Positions 7,879 through 15,246 of a DNA stretch of 51,095 nucleotides are shown here, piece by piece. The DNA lies in the IMG/VR virus record IMGVR_UViG_3300021963_010005, positions 1 to 51,095 of that record; one strand, given 5' to 3'. The translations under genes and the position numbers were made by a program. The DNA comes from a virus. The notes beneath the pieces are model-generated. The model did no database searches. It saw nothing but the letters and a program-made list of their open reading frames with translations, and was not told the origin of the DNA. Each line of letters opens with the position of its first letter. Position 1 is the first letter of the stretch.

Positions 7879-8254
7879 GGAGGAGCTCCTGTCTTACAGA
7901 AATCATGGATATATGACAGTAGGAACACTGAAAAAATTCATAGAGGATCATCAGATATCAGACGAATCAATAGTTGTAGTTCAGAGAATAGAGGATCTTT
8001 ATTATGAAGATCATGGCTGGAAGGTTTACCTAAAAGAAGCAGAGGGATCTAATTGGATGAAATCGTATAACGATGCACTGGATAGAGGTGAATTTGACGA
8101 CAAGGAAAAATATCCTGATTTCAAGGACGAGATGAGAGTAAAGTTTACAGAGCAACAAATAACAGAAGCTAGCTCTCAATATCATCCTGCTTGGTGTCCA
8201 GTTCTCTATGAGGACGATGGAAAAGAGATTCTCTTTTTAGATCTACATTATTAA
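7850..8254 (+). CDS. Hypothetical phage protein with TVGxLKKFI segment
   Basis: 134 residues from ATG 7850; a second start at 7871 (MNKEELL) is equally possible. TVGTLKKFIEDHQISDESIVVVQ, split between a helix and a strand, resembles a widespread small protein family in which T.g.L...L....D..V.v is followed by an aromatic C terminus (here SQYHPAWCP and LDLHY). Function unknown. Confidence 0.45.
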   Translation: MEKKIISMNKEELLSYRNHGYMTVGTLKKFIEDHQISDESIVVVQRIEDLYYEDHGWKVYLKEAEGSNWMKSYNDALDRGEFDDKEKYPDFKDEMRVKFTEQQITEASSQYHPAWCPVLYEDDGKEILFLDLHY

Positions 8255-8256
8255 TT

Positions 8257-8982
8257 ATGAGAGGTAGAAAAATTTGCATAATCATACCTTCTAGAATGGG
8301 AAGTTCTAGATTTCCCAATAAACCACTAGAAGATATTGGTGGAAAATCGATGATAAGAAGAGTATACGAAAGATGCACAGAATCAGTAGCAGATTCTGTG
8401 ATAGTATCAACCGAGGACAAATCAATATACAACCATGTCACAGAATTTGGGAATTGTTATATGACGCCCAAGTTTGATAATGGAACTCTCCGTGTATGTC
8501 ACACCGCATTAGAAATGTCCGGGGATTTTGATTACATAATAAATGTCCAGGGTGACGAACCTTTTATCGATCCAAGTTTTTTAGATAGACTAATAAATCA
8601 ATTGATTTTCTTCAGAGGAGGTACAATAATAACAGGTGCAACTGAATTGAAAGAGGAGGACATGTTAAACAGATCTTCAGTAAAAATGATAACTGATATG
8701 AATGACGATGTGATATCTTTTACTAGATCCCCCTTCTTTGGAAAAAATAAGAACATATTTAAACACGTTGGAATATACGGATTTCATAAGTCAGATATTG
8801 CAGAGATATCAAAGTTGAATCCCTCTCCCGGATCCACTGCTGAACAATTGGAACAGATTAGATGGATGGAAGAAGGATATAGAATGAAATACACACTTTC
8901 TTATAAGGAAACAATTGCTATCGATACACCGGAAGATTTAATAAGAGCCAAAGATCTAATGATTAAGGAAAAAATGCCTTAA
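8257..8982 (+). CDS. kdsB: KdsB-like CMP-Kdo synthetase (cytidylyltransferase)
   Basis: 241 residues, the usual length. The N-terminal nucleotide-binding loop IIPSRMGSSRFPNKPLEDIGGK (split at 8-29) and NVQGDEPFI (about 94-102) are the KdsB signatures. KdsB couples CTP to Kdo or a related ulosonic acid, forming the activated sugar for LPS or capsule assembly. The usual SGTDR motif is changed to NGTLR, so the exact sugar may differ. It suggests that the phage makes or redirects an activated acid sugar, in line with the glycosyltransferases elsewhere in the window. Confidence 0.8.
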   Translation: MRGRKICIIIPSRMGSSRFPNKPLEDIGGKSMIRRVYERCTESVADSVIVSTEDKSIYNHVTEFGNCYMTPKFDNGTLRVCHTALEMSGDFDYIINVQGDEPFIDPSFLDRLINQLIFFRGGTIITGATELKEEDMLNRSSVKMITDMNDDVISFTRSPFFGKNKNIFKHVGIYGFHKSDIAEISKLNPSPGSTAEQLEQIRWMEEGYRMKYTLSYKETIAIDTPEDLIRAKDLMIKEKMP

Positions 8983-8998
8983 ATTGCATCAATAATCA

Positions 8999-9006
8999 GA
9001 TAAATA
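8999..9006 (+). promoter_or_regulatory. GATAAATA box (late-promoter-like)
   Basis: GATAAATA located 5 bases upstream of the ATG at 9012; same word as upstream of the genes at 7343 and 14131. Confidence 0.35.
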
Positions 9007-9011
9007 TACAT

Positions 9012-9491
9012 ATGAAAATTTATGTTGATCTAGATGGAACAGTGTGCGATTTAAACTCAGCAGTCCAACGTTTTAGAGAAGATAATAAAGATCTTCACAA
9101 AGAAAGTATCAAATTTAAATATCCCTGGTCAGATCCAGGATTTTTTTTGAACCTAAGTCCTTTACCGTCAGCAATCCAATCTGTTAACGAGCTAGCATCT
9201 AAATATGATGTATGGTTTTTAAGCAGACCTTCCTTTAAGAACACACACTCCTATACAGAAAAAGCCGAATGGGTTAAATCGCATTTTGGATATGAGATGC
9301 AAAAGAAATTAATTCTTTGCGGTGACAAATCTCTCTTAAAAGGAAGAATCCTCATTGATGACCAGGATAATGCAAATCAAAGGATGTTTGAGGGAATTTG
9401 GATTAAGATCTTTAGCGAACAATTTCCTACCTGGGAATCTGCTATTATGAGAGTCCAGGAAATATCAGGTTTTGGGATAAATACATTGTGA
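9012..9491 (+). CDS. 5'(3')-deoxyribonucleotidase-like HAD phosphatase
   Basis: 159 residues of the NT5C family. HAD motif I is D6-L-D8-G-T; motif II Ser lies in WFLSRPS (about 76); KLILCGDKSLLKG carries the motif III Lys; ILIDDQDNA is motif IV. Members dephosphorylate deoxynucleoside monophosphates and phages use them to adjust nucleotide pools. It overlaps the next GTG start by 4 bases. Confidence 0.8.
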   Translation: MKIYVDLDGTVCDLNSAVQRFREDNKDLHKESIKFKYPWSDPGFFLNLSPLPSAIQSVNELASKYDVWFLSRPSFKNTHSYTEKAEWVKSHFGYEMQKKLILCGDKSLLKGRILIDDQDNANQRMFEGIWIKIFSEQFPTWESAIMRVQEISGFGINTL

Positions 9492-10219
9492 TTAAGCTTT
9501 TAAAATATGCTCAGTTTTTAAACGAGTCTAATTCTAGCCCAGAAGAATTCAATGATCTCCCCTGGGAAGAAGATCTTAATAATGGGATCAAGCGTCTTTT
9601 GGACATAAAGGACGAATTGGAAAACACAGAAGTAGGATCAGGTAGATATAGATTCAATATCAAAATATACGAAGGTTTTGATTTGCAAAAACTTGCATCA
9701 AAAACAGGAAAAAGTGAGGATTTTATCTATGATGAATATAACCAATTTATTTCGGATAGACTAGAGGGATTTATCGAGGATCTTGAACAGGAGTATGATT
9801 GGATAGAAAATATAGGTCAAGATGGTAGATCAGGTGGATGGCTAGTAATAGAGACATCAAAAAATCCTGATGAGATTTTAAACGATATTGAATATTTAAC
9901 TGACGATTATTCCTCGATAAAGGAGCAGTATGATTTTCCTCTTAGCGAGGAAGAAATGGATGATATTAATTTTTATCTAGAGAGCAACAAATCTTTATAT
10001 GATTTTGGCTTAGCAGAAAAACCACAAATTGTGAGGGATCTCTATGATACTTGCAAAGAAACAATCAAGCTTATTGATGGAGCGATAGAGGACTGGGAGA
10101 ATTTTATTGGTGCAATGCATGATATAGATAGAAGTATTAAAATCTCCAAGGGCTTAGTACCCCACGAGTTTGAATCTTATTTTTTAAGTTTTTATGGGAA
10201 GGATGATCAGAAGGTTTAA
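9488..10219 (+). CDS. Putative capsid-targeted internal protein
   Basis: 243 residues from a GTG start overlapping the previous stop. The N terminus MIKLLKYAQFLNE|S fits a T4-like capsid-targeting peptide with cleavage after E13. The remainder is acidic and helical with no recognised domain (contains EQEYDWIENIGQDGRSGGW). If correct, it is packaged in the head and perhaps ejected with DNA. Confidence 0.55.
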   Translation: MIKLLKYAQFLNESNSSPEEFNDLPWEEDLNNGIKRLLDIKDELENTEVGSGRYRFNIKIYEGFDLQKLASKTGKSEDFIYDEYNQFISDRLEGFIEDLEQEYDWIENIGQDGRSGGWLVIETSKNPDEILNDIEYLTDDYSSIKEQYDFPLSEEEMDDINFYLESNKSLYDFGLAEKPQIVRDLYDTCKETIKLIDGAIEDWENFIGAMHDIDRSIKISKGLVPHEFESYFLSFYGKDDQKV

Positions 10220-10496
10220 GGAAGATGAAAATCCAGTTGATGCTGTCATGGAGGTTAAAGATCCCGAAATGATTTACGAGATCATAAGAGGGGTATTTTA
10301 TGGAATAGCTAAAGGATTAGAGGAGGTAGATCTTTTTGAGGTCCAAGTTGGGAATGAGAATAAAGTTTTCTCCGTTTCAAGAAATCAGTGGGAGAAAGCT
10401 CTTAACAAATGCTTAGAAGAAATGATAGAAATAGAGGACTACGAAACATGTTCTGAAATAAAAAAGGCTTTATCCATTTTGTCTAGAAATATATAG
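10194..10496 (+). CDS. Small helical protein with UVR-like C-terminal helix pair
   Basis: 100 residues; ATG 10194 overlaps the previous gene by 26 bases, and ATG 10203 is an alternative. The C terminus CLEEMIEIEDYETCSEIKKALSIL resembles the UvrB/UvrC interaction motif and similar phage helical hairpins in which ExYE.c..ik..l recurs. Function unknown. Confidence 0.5.
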   Translation: MGRMIRRFKEDENPVDAVMEVKDPEMIYEIIRGVFYGIAKGLEEVDLFEVQVGNENKVFSVSRNQWEKALNKCLEEMIEIEDYETCSEIKKALSILSRNI

Positions 10497-10500
10497 GATC

Positions 10501-10755
10501 ATGAAACATATACAGATATACGAAAACTTTGAACCCAGGTTTGATCCCAATTATAATCCAAAAGATTATAAGATTTTAAATCCGGGTCAGATCCAGCACT
10601 ATAGGCAGGTTTTCAGACTGAGACCTGCTAGAGAAGTTGATTATGCATGTAAGGTTTTGGACTCCATTGAGAAGAAAGGCGGAAAAACTTCATTAAAACA
10701 ATGGAATGTGATTCAAAGAACGTATCACGGGGGAAATTATCCAGTAGATTATTAA
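10501..10755 (+). CDS. Small protein with capsid-targeting-like N terminus
   Basis: 84 residues starting MKHIQIYENFE|P. It shares MK-x-I-x-x-[YF]-x-x-F with the other capsid-targeting-like peptides but lacks the N before E, so assignment is weaker. The body is short and basic with repeated Asp-Pro/Asn-Pro (FDPNYNPKDYKILNPGQ). Its stop overlaps the next ATG by one base. Confidence 0.5.
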   Translation: MKHIQIYENFEPRFDPNYNPKDYKILNPGQIQHYRQVFRLRPAREVDYACKVLDSIEKKGGKTSLKQWNVIQRTYHGGNYPVDY

Positions 10756-11399
10756 TGAGACATCTTTTTGAATACTATGAATTTGATCAGCTTTCGGATT
10801 CAGCGAAGGAAAATGCTATCGACAACGTCAGGGAGGAGATGTACAGGGGAAACTGGATTGGCGATATGGATTGGGTTATAGATGATGATTCATTATTTGA
10901 ACCATCAGAGGAGGAAATGACTGCACTGTTTGGTCCAGATTATTACGAGAATAATGGGAATCGACATATGATCGAAAATACCCGTAAAAATATCTCCCTT
11001 GTCAGTAAAGAAGATCCTAATTATTATATTCATTGTGCAGATGCCTTAGATGTTTCCAATGATAATCTTTTTTTAAGATGGCTTGGAATTCCTAATAAAT
11101 TTAGAAAGTTCACATATTACACATTTAGGGATTCAGGCAGATCAACCGATACCTCGATAGAGTTTGAGATAGATGATGAAGAATCCTTAATAGAAAAATT
11201 CGGTAAAGAGGGAGTGGACGAACTTTATACCTATTTTGAATCTGCAGAAGAAAAATTCAAAAAACACATGGATTGGGTGCTAACTAGAATCTCAAATAGC
11301 TATTCCGAACAATTTGAGGAAAGTGGGGTAATTCATGCCATACAATCTAATGAAATAGTGTTTGATGAGGATGGTGAAATAGACGAAGAGAACTACTAA
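10755..11399 (+). CDS. Acidic hypothetical phage protein
   Basis: 214 residues from ATG 10755, coupled to the previous stop; a longer in-frame start at 10701 is unlikely because it lies within the preceding gene. It begins MRHLFEYYEFDQLSDSAKENAID, matching a common phage family that starts with Y.F.eLs..AkekA. Strongly acidic. Function unknown. Confidence 0.5.
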   Translation: MRHLFEYYEFDQLSDSAKENAIDNVREEMYRGNWIGDMDWVIDDDSLFEPSEEEMTALFGPDYYENNGNRHMIENTRKNISLVSKEDPNYYIHCADALDVSNDNLFLRWLGIPNKFRKFTYYTFRDSGRSTDTSIEFEIDDEESLIEKFGKEGVDELYTYFESAEEKFKKHMDWVLTRISNSYSEQFEESGVIHAIQSNEIVFDEDGEIDEENY

Positions 11400-11428
11400 T
11401 CTCATTTTAAATACCCGAGAAATTATTT

Positions 11429-11436
11429 TACATTTG
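11429..11436 (+). promoter_or_regulatory. Bacteroidota-type -7 box (TAnnTTTG)
   Basis: TACATTTG matches TAnnTTTG in the short gap upstream of the TTG-started gene at 11467. Confidence 0.45.
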
Positions 11437-11466
11437 TTAATATAAGACATACTTAAATTTCTCTCT

Positions 11467-12198
11467 TTGGGGCAAGAAGCAAAAAATTTTAATAAATTAC
11501 TAGAAAAGAACGGGTCTCTTTATGTGAGAAGCGGCAAGAATTTTAAGCCTACTTTTGATGTTAATGAGTACGTAGAAAAGTCAGTAAAGTGGGCATTTTC
11601 GCAAAAATATTTTCATGATGATGAAGAGGAAAGAACCCCTAGACAAAGGAAGTGCGATGCTACGCAAGGAAAAATAGGAGAGTTTGCAGTTTATAAAATG
11701 TTAAGGGAAAAAGGCTATGATCTAGAAGAGCCGGATTGGACTACAATTAGAGATAAAGGACAATTTGATGATGGCGATCTTCGCCTCGGTGATCTTAATA
11801 TTCAAATAAAAACACACACTAGTAGAAACGATCTCCTTAAATTAAAAAAAGAACAGTTCGATTCAAACGGGATTTATCATAACTGGGGAAAGAAAGAACC
11901 AATACTTTATACGTATTTTTTCATGTGCAGAATAAACACAGGAGTAAGAAGTGCTTTTGAATCTTTGAGCGATGAAGAATTTACCTTAGAGAATGTACTA
12001 AATCTCATACCGAATATTAATTTTAGAATCGAGGTGACCGGATTTATAAACATAAAAGATTTTAGAAAAATCATAGCAGAGAATCAATTCATTCCAGTGA
12101 ACGTCAAAATAAATAATTCATTTTCATTCAAAAAAGAATTCTACTACTGTCAAACTGGTGACCTCAGGGGAATAGATGAAATAAGTAAGAAAAAATGA
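11467..12198 (+). CDS. PD-(D/E)XK nuclease-like protein
   Basis: 243 residues from a TTG start behind a TAnnTTTG box. The core GKIGEFAVYKMLREKGY (E72) followed by GDLRLGDLNIQIKTH (D104/D109 and Q113-x-K115) has the order of a PD-(D/E)XK nuclease, with Gln in place of the usual Glu in E-x-K, as in several restriction enzymes. It may cut or process DNA, for example host DNA. The C-terminal part (VTGFINIKDFRKIIAENQ) could recognise the target. Overlaps the next gene by 4 bases. Confidence 0.55.
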   Translation: MGQEAKNFNKLLEKNGSLYVRSGKNFKPTFDVNEYVEKSVKWAFSQKYFHDDEEERTPRQRKCDATQGKIGEFAVYKMLREKGYDLEEPDWTTIRDKGQFDDGDLRLGDLNIQIKTHTSRNDLLKLKKEQFDSNGIYHNWGKKEPILYTYFFMCRINTGVRSAFESLSDEEFTLENVLNLIPNINFRIEVTGFINIKDFRKIIAENQFIPVNVKINNSFSFKKEFYYCQTGDLRGIDEISKKK

Positions 12199-12893
12199 TA
12201 GACATAGTTATACTTAGTTACGCTGCAAATGAAGAATTGCAAGAAGAAACTAAAAAATGTTTAGATTCTTTGTTTGAATCTGAAGAGAACGCTAAAGATC
12301 TTTTTAATGTTTATGTTTTAGAATCGCAAGAGAATGTTTCCTGGGATCAATACCCAAACACAAAAACCGTTATTCCGCCGAAGCCGTATGGGTATCACAA
12401 GTTCATGAACTATGGAAGAAAATTAGGATCAAGTGAATATGTTTGTCTGTGCAACAATGATTTAATATTTAAAAAAAATTGGGCTTCTGAAATTTTAAAT
12501 TTTGCAAAAAGACATCCTGAAATTCCTTCTTTTTCCCCAATGTGTCCAAAGACCCAACCACTATATGGTATTCAGGAAAACAGTGGATACCACATAGGCC
12601 ATCAAATAAGAAAACACATCTCGGGATGGTGTATTTTTCAAAGAAGGAATATTTATGAAATTATAGGAGATCTCGATGAAAGATTTACCCATTGGTTTTC
12701 GGATAATGATTATGCATTAACTCTGCACATCAATCATTTGCCTCATTGTTTAGTCTCCTCTTCTATAGTAGAGCATCATGATAAAAATATAGGAAAAACA
12801 GGTCCAACTGTTCTTTCTGAGCATGAAATGTTTCAGGCTACATTGGGAAGCCAAGGAATTTTTATTGAAAAGTGGAAGGATCTGCTGCGCTGA
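12195..12893 (+). CDS. GT2-family glycosyltransferase
   Basis: 232 residues. IDIVILSYAANEEL at the start and EYVCLCNNDLIFKKNW (NND in place of DxD, about residue 90) are GT-A/GT2 features, followed by HISGWCIFQRR and FTHWFSDNDYALTLH, which fits the acceptor side with D/E-D/N-x-D. It probably transfers a sugar from a nucleotide sugar to a surface glycan. Located between a nuclease-like and a capsid-targeted protein. Confidence 0.75.
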   Translation: MIDIVILSYAANEELQEETKKCLDSLFESEENAKDLFNVYVLESQENVSWDQYPNTKTVIPPKPYGYHKFMNYGRKLGSSEYVCLCNNDLIFKKNWASEILNFAKRHPEIPSFSPMCPKTQPLYGIQENSGYHIGHQIRKHISGWCIFQRRNIYEIIGDLDERFTHWFSDNDYALTLHINHLPHCLVSSSIVEHHDKNIGKTGPTVLSEHEMFQATLGSQGIFIEKWKDLLR

Positions 12894-12909
12894 TTAAATA
12901 TATAATCAG
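12890..12909 (+). repeat. Inverted repeat abutting a start codon
   Basis: CTGATTA and TAATCAG (arms 12890-12896 and 12903-12909) flank an AT loop. The repeat covers the stop of the GT2 gene and ends exactly at the ATG at 12910, so it could be an operator or a translational hairpin. Confidence 0.45.
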
Positions 12910-13572
12910 ATGGAAAACCTAAAATCTTATAAAAAATTCATTCTTAACGAGGGTCTTTTAGATCAACTACTTGGAAGGGAAGGGGCAGAAAAGCAAAATC
13001 TTCCTATAGAATCTCAAGTTAAAGAGGTTTCTACTAGGACCTTAATAGATGATTTGGCTAAAAAAATTAACAGCGCTGAAGACTCCCCCGTTTATGTGTT
13101 TACCCAGTCTGATCTTACTCAGGAAATTTACATATCTGTCGAGCTTTTTGCAGAAGCTAAAAGACTTGGATTTGAATTAGAAAAACAGGGAACCTTATAT
13201 ACGCCAGCAGGTAGATACTCATATTCAGTTTTGGATTGCTCAATTATGCAATCTTTTGATATCGAGAAAATAAAATATGACCTTTCCGGAATTCTTAGAA
13301 AGAATGGGGCTGAAAATGTAAAAACCATTATTGAGTTTGCAAACATTTCCTCCTTAGTTAAGGAGCAGATCTCCAGCATTTGTAATTTCATATCTTCCAG
13401 ACAAACTACTGACTACACATTAAAAGGAGGAGACTTTTTTATCGTATCGGATAATAGTAGTAATCAAAAGGGAGGAAAGGATTTCTCTCAGATAATCTCA
13501 TCATTTTTCCCGAAAATTCAAATCGAAAAATTTAAACACATTTTCTCAGAATCTGATGAAAATCCAGCATAG
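12910..13572 (+). CDS. Putative capsid-targeted internal protein
   Basis: 220 residues with N terminus MENLKSYKKFILNE|G, fitting a capsid-targeting peptide cut after E14. Downstream is LLDQLLGREGAE, a mixed alpha/beta domain with a predicted strand-helix repeat (LKGGDFFIVSDNSS), no recognised fold. Immediately preceded by an inverted repeat. Confidence 0.55.
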   Translation: MENLKSYKKFILNEGLLDQLLGREGAEKQNLPIESQVKEVSTRTLIDDLAKKINSAEDSPVYVFTQSDLTQEIYISVELFAEAKRLGFELEKQGTLYTPAGRYSYSVLDCSIMQSFDIEKIKYDLSGILRKNGAENVKTIIEFANISSLVKEQISSICNFISSRQTTDYTLKGGDFFIVSDNSSNQKGGKDFSQIISSFFPKIQIEKFKHIFSESDENPA

Positions 13573-13580
13573 GCTAGTAC

Positions 13581-13588
13581 TATAAATA
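13581..13588 (+). promoter_or_regulatory. TATAAATA box (late-promoter-like)
   Basis: Exact TATAAATA, 12 bases upstream of the ATG at 13601. Confidence 0.4.
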
Positions 13589-13600
13589 GTATCCAGTTTT

Positions 13601-14095
13601 ATGCTTAAAGAGTTTAAAATATCATTTAGAATATCTCCATTTCAAGAATTTGAAGAAGGATCCCTTGTAACATATAGAAACGAGAATCTTCTGGAATATC
13701 TGAAAGAAACCCTATATTCAAGATCGAATTTTTTCTATATAGAAGCTTGCGACTGGGAGAAATATAAATGTAAAATTTCTAATGGAATAGATTCACTAGA
13801 AACAACTCCTGATCAGTTAATAGAGGTTGTTGCTTATGTAGAGGAAATCTCAAAGACTGGAGCACATCTTCCATATGGGGAGAACCGATTGGAGAATGTT
13901 ATAAGATGGCAAGAGAATTTTAATAATCAGGAATCATATATTATAGAAGACCAAAAAATGGGAATTTTTCTAGAGGATAATACCTTTTATGAAGATAGTT
14001 TTAAATTAGTAGAACAGCCAACCAGTATAAATACTGTTTTAAAAATCTATAAAATGGCAAGATTTATAGACGATAAGATATCATCCATTATCTAA
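13601..14095 (+). CDS. Hypothetical protein
   Basis: 164 residues, acidic and mixed alpha/beta, no signal or membrane segment. It starts MLKEFKISFRISPFQEFEE. This resembles the capsid-targeting peptides only loosely and is not counted with them. Preceded by an exact TATAAATA box. Confidence 0.5.
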   Translation: MLKEFKISFRISPFQEFEEGSLVTYRNENLLEYLKETLYSRSNFFYIEACDWEKYKCKISNGIDSLETTPDQLIEVVAYVEEISKTGAHLPYGENRLENVIRWQENFNNQESYIIEDQKMGIFLEDNTFYEDSFKLVEQPTSINTVLKIYKMARFIDDKISSII

Positions 14096-14103
14096 GATAA
14101 ATA
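14096..14103 (+). promoter_or_regulatory. GATAAATA box (late-promoter-like)
   Basis: GATAAATA at 14096-14103, 27 bases upstream of the thioredoxin ATG; this spacing suits a genuine promoter with a short leader. Confidence 0.4.
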
Positions 14104-14130
14104 TGTTATACAAAATATAAGCAGAAAAAA

Positions 14131-14430
14131 ATGAATAGATTAGACAACGAGAACTTTTTCGAAACAATCAAATCATCAAACAAGTGTGTTGTTGATTTTT
14201 TTGCAGAGTGGTGTGGTCCATGTAAGGCTATGAATCCAATATTGGAGAGTGCGGAAAAAGAATTAGGTGAAGGTATGATTTTTAAAATAAATATAGAAGA
14301 GAATCCGGAGTTAGCAGAAAAGCTTGAGATTAGATCTATTCCTACTTTTATTTTTTACGAAAATGGAAAAGAGGTTACAAGAAAAATAGGAATGGTGCAG
14401 AAAAACTTTCTAATAGAATCTCTATCATAA
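14131..14430 (+). CDS. Thioredoxin
   Basis: 99 residues, a complete thioredoxin fold. WCGPC with C28 and C31 in VDFFAEWCGPCK, and the conserved cis-proline in RSIPTFIFYENG (about residue 72). It reduces disulfides in the cytoplasm, for example in ribonucleotide reductase; T7 uses host thioredoxin as a polymerase factor and T4 has its own. It ends coupled by a one-base overlap to the next capsid-targeted gene. Confidence 0.93.
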   Translation: MNRLDNENFFETIKSSNKCVVDFFAEWCGPCKAMNPILESAEKELGEGMIFKINIEENPELAEKLEIRSIPTFIFYENGKEVTRKIGMVQKNFLIESLS

Positions 14431-14741
14431 TGAAAAAAATTAAAACATATTCATCCTTCATTAACGAAGACAATCACGAGCAAATTCCTGGTGGCAAATC
14501 TTCCGGAATGACATTGATGGACATAGCTAAGATGCATGCTTATGATGATTCCTCAGATTCCACCTCTGAAGGATCAATACAGCAAATGTTAGAGCTACTT
14601 AGTGGACAACTCGAAAGGGGCAGAAAATATGAAATGGAGCATACCAATAACCCCGAACAAGCTGAGGAAATAGCTTTAGATCATTTAGCGGAGGACCCAG
14701 AATATTATAACAAACTGGAAGCTGCGGGCTTAGCTGATTAA
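14430..14741 (+). CDS. Capsid-targeted protein with DUF5661-like domain
   Basis: 103 residues. MKKIKTYSSFINE|D fits a capsid-targeting peptide cut after E13. The C terminus (GRKYEMEHTNNPEQAEEIA followed by DHLAEDPEYYNKL) is the E.EHT....A..IA.DHL.EDP.YY..L pattern of DUF5661. This domain recurs in phage and mobile-element proteins and here it appears joined to a targeting peptide. Function unknown. Confidence 0.65.
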   Translation: MKKIKTYSSFINEDNHEQIPGGKSSGMTLMDIAKMHAYDDSSDSTSEGSIQQMLELLSGQLERGRKYEMEHTNNPEQAEEIALDHLAEDPEYYNKLEAAGLAD

Positions 14742-14780
14742 AAAACCTTTAATTTTTTTTCAAAAATGAAGGAAACCTTT

Positions 14781-14788
14781 TATATTTG
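14781..14788 (+). promoter_or_regulatory. Promoter of the Y-RNA-like transcript (TAnnTTTG)
   Basis: TATATTTG, followed by GATATATAA at 14790-14798. With the known Bacteroidota spacing a transcript would begin near 14795, just before the first Ro-binding-like stem. There is no protein gene for the next 450 bases. Confidence 0.5.
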
Positions 14789-14794
14789 CGATAT

Positions 14795-15075
14795 ATAATA
14801 ACCAAAGATCTTTAAAATATTGGAATTTTGATTCGAAGCGGCAGGCTTGGTTACATCAACAATTATAAATCAAGAGCAATTTTGATGGCCTCATTGTCAT
14901 CAAAAGCAGATGTCAATCCTTCCCTATCAGGTAAAGACTCACTGGTCGCAAGAGCGACTCGTTACAATGATATGGTATTTCTAGTTGAAACTAGGGGATC
15001 CAATCACCATACGATTGGAGATTCGCTGACTTAAGCAGCAACCACCAAACTGGTAATTCTCGAACAAAAAACCAA
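14795..15075 (+). ncRNA. Putative Y RNA 1 (Ro60-binding RNA)
   Basis: A terminal helix joins TTTTG-A-TTCGA (14826-14836) to TCGAACAAAA (15060-15069): ten pairs with a single bulged A, as in the bulged Ro-binding stem of Y RNAs. It carries CGAAGCGG at 14834-14841, related to the CGAAGG of human Y1 RNA, opposite an ATTCTCG strand. An upper stem pairs TTGGT (14847-14851) with ACCAA (15044-15048). Inside are hairpins at 14880-14905 (8 bp), 14945-14958, 14981-14994 and 14999-15019. Bacterial YrlA RNAs carry a tRNA-like module in this position, but I cannot assign one. The Ro60 gene lies directly downstream. Confidence 0.65.
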
Positions 15076-15079
15076 ATTT

Positions 15080-15172
15080 AAAAATACTCTCCGAAGCGGG
15101 ACTGGGTGTTACTTCAAAGCAAACGAAAAAAAAAACACCCTCTCAATATTCTCGGTAAGTTTCTTTATACTA
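15080..15172 (+). ncRNA. Putative Y RNA 2 (short Ro60-binding RNA)
   Basis: A second copy of the same architecture. ACT-CT-CCGA (15086-15094) faces TCGG-TA-AGT (15152-15160), the internal loop again starts AGCGG on the left and ends ATTCTCG on the right, and a 7-bp upper stem GGGTGTT/AACACCC (15104-15110 with 15134-15140) closes an A-rich loop. CGAAGCGG is conserved while the pair beside it changes from U-A in copy 1 to C-G here, a compensatory change. It appears to be part of the same transcript as copy 1. Confidence 0.6.
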
Positions 15173-15188
15173 GACTAAAGTATTATGG

Positions 15189-15220
15189 AGGCCTATCGAG
15201 AACCGATAAGGCCTTTTTTA
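15189..15220 (+). terminator. Terminator of the Y-RNA region
   Basis: Arms AGGCCTATCG (15189-15198) and CGATAAGGCCT (15204-15214) pair with one bulged base and run into a T tract. It ends the non-coding transcript 27 bases before the Ro60 start. Confidence 0.85.
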
Positions 15221-15246
15221 TTTTATCACCATAATAAAACTTAGTT

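Noticed and set aside
13601-14095. Capsid-targeting peptide in the gene at 13601
   Set aside because: MLKEFKISFRISPFQEFEE lacks the (I/L)NE ending and the spacing of the other peptides, so it is not counted with them.
14828-15034. 68-residue ORF with TTG start in the Y-RNA region
   Set aside because: It begins inside the putative Ro-binding stem, has no recognised domain, and its frame runs through several perfect hairpins. The structured-RNA explanation accounts for the sequence better.
14795-15215. RNase P RNA, tmRNA or group I intron
   Set aside because: None of the core motifs of RNase P (GAGGAAAGUCC-type), tmRNA (GG...TTYGAC ... resume codon) or group I introns (P, Q, R, S elements) are visible, while the Y-RNA-like stem motif occurs twice next to a Ro60 gene.
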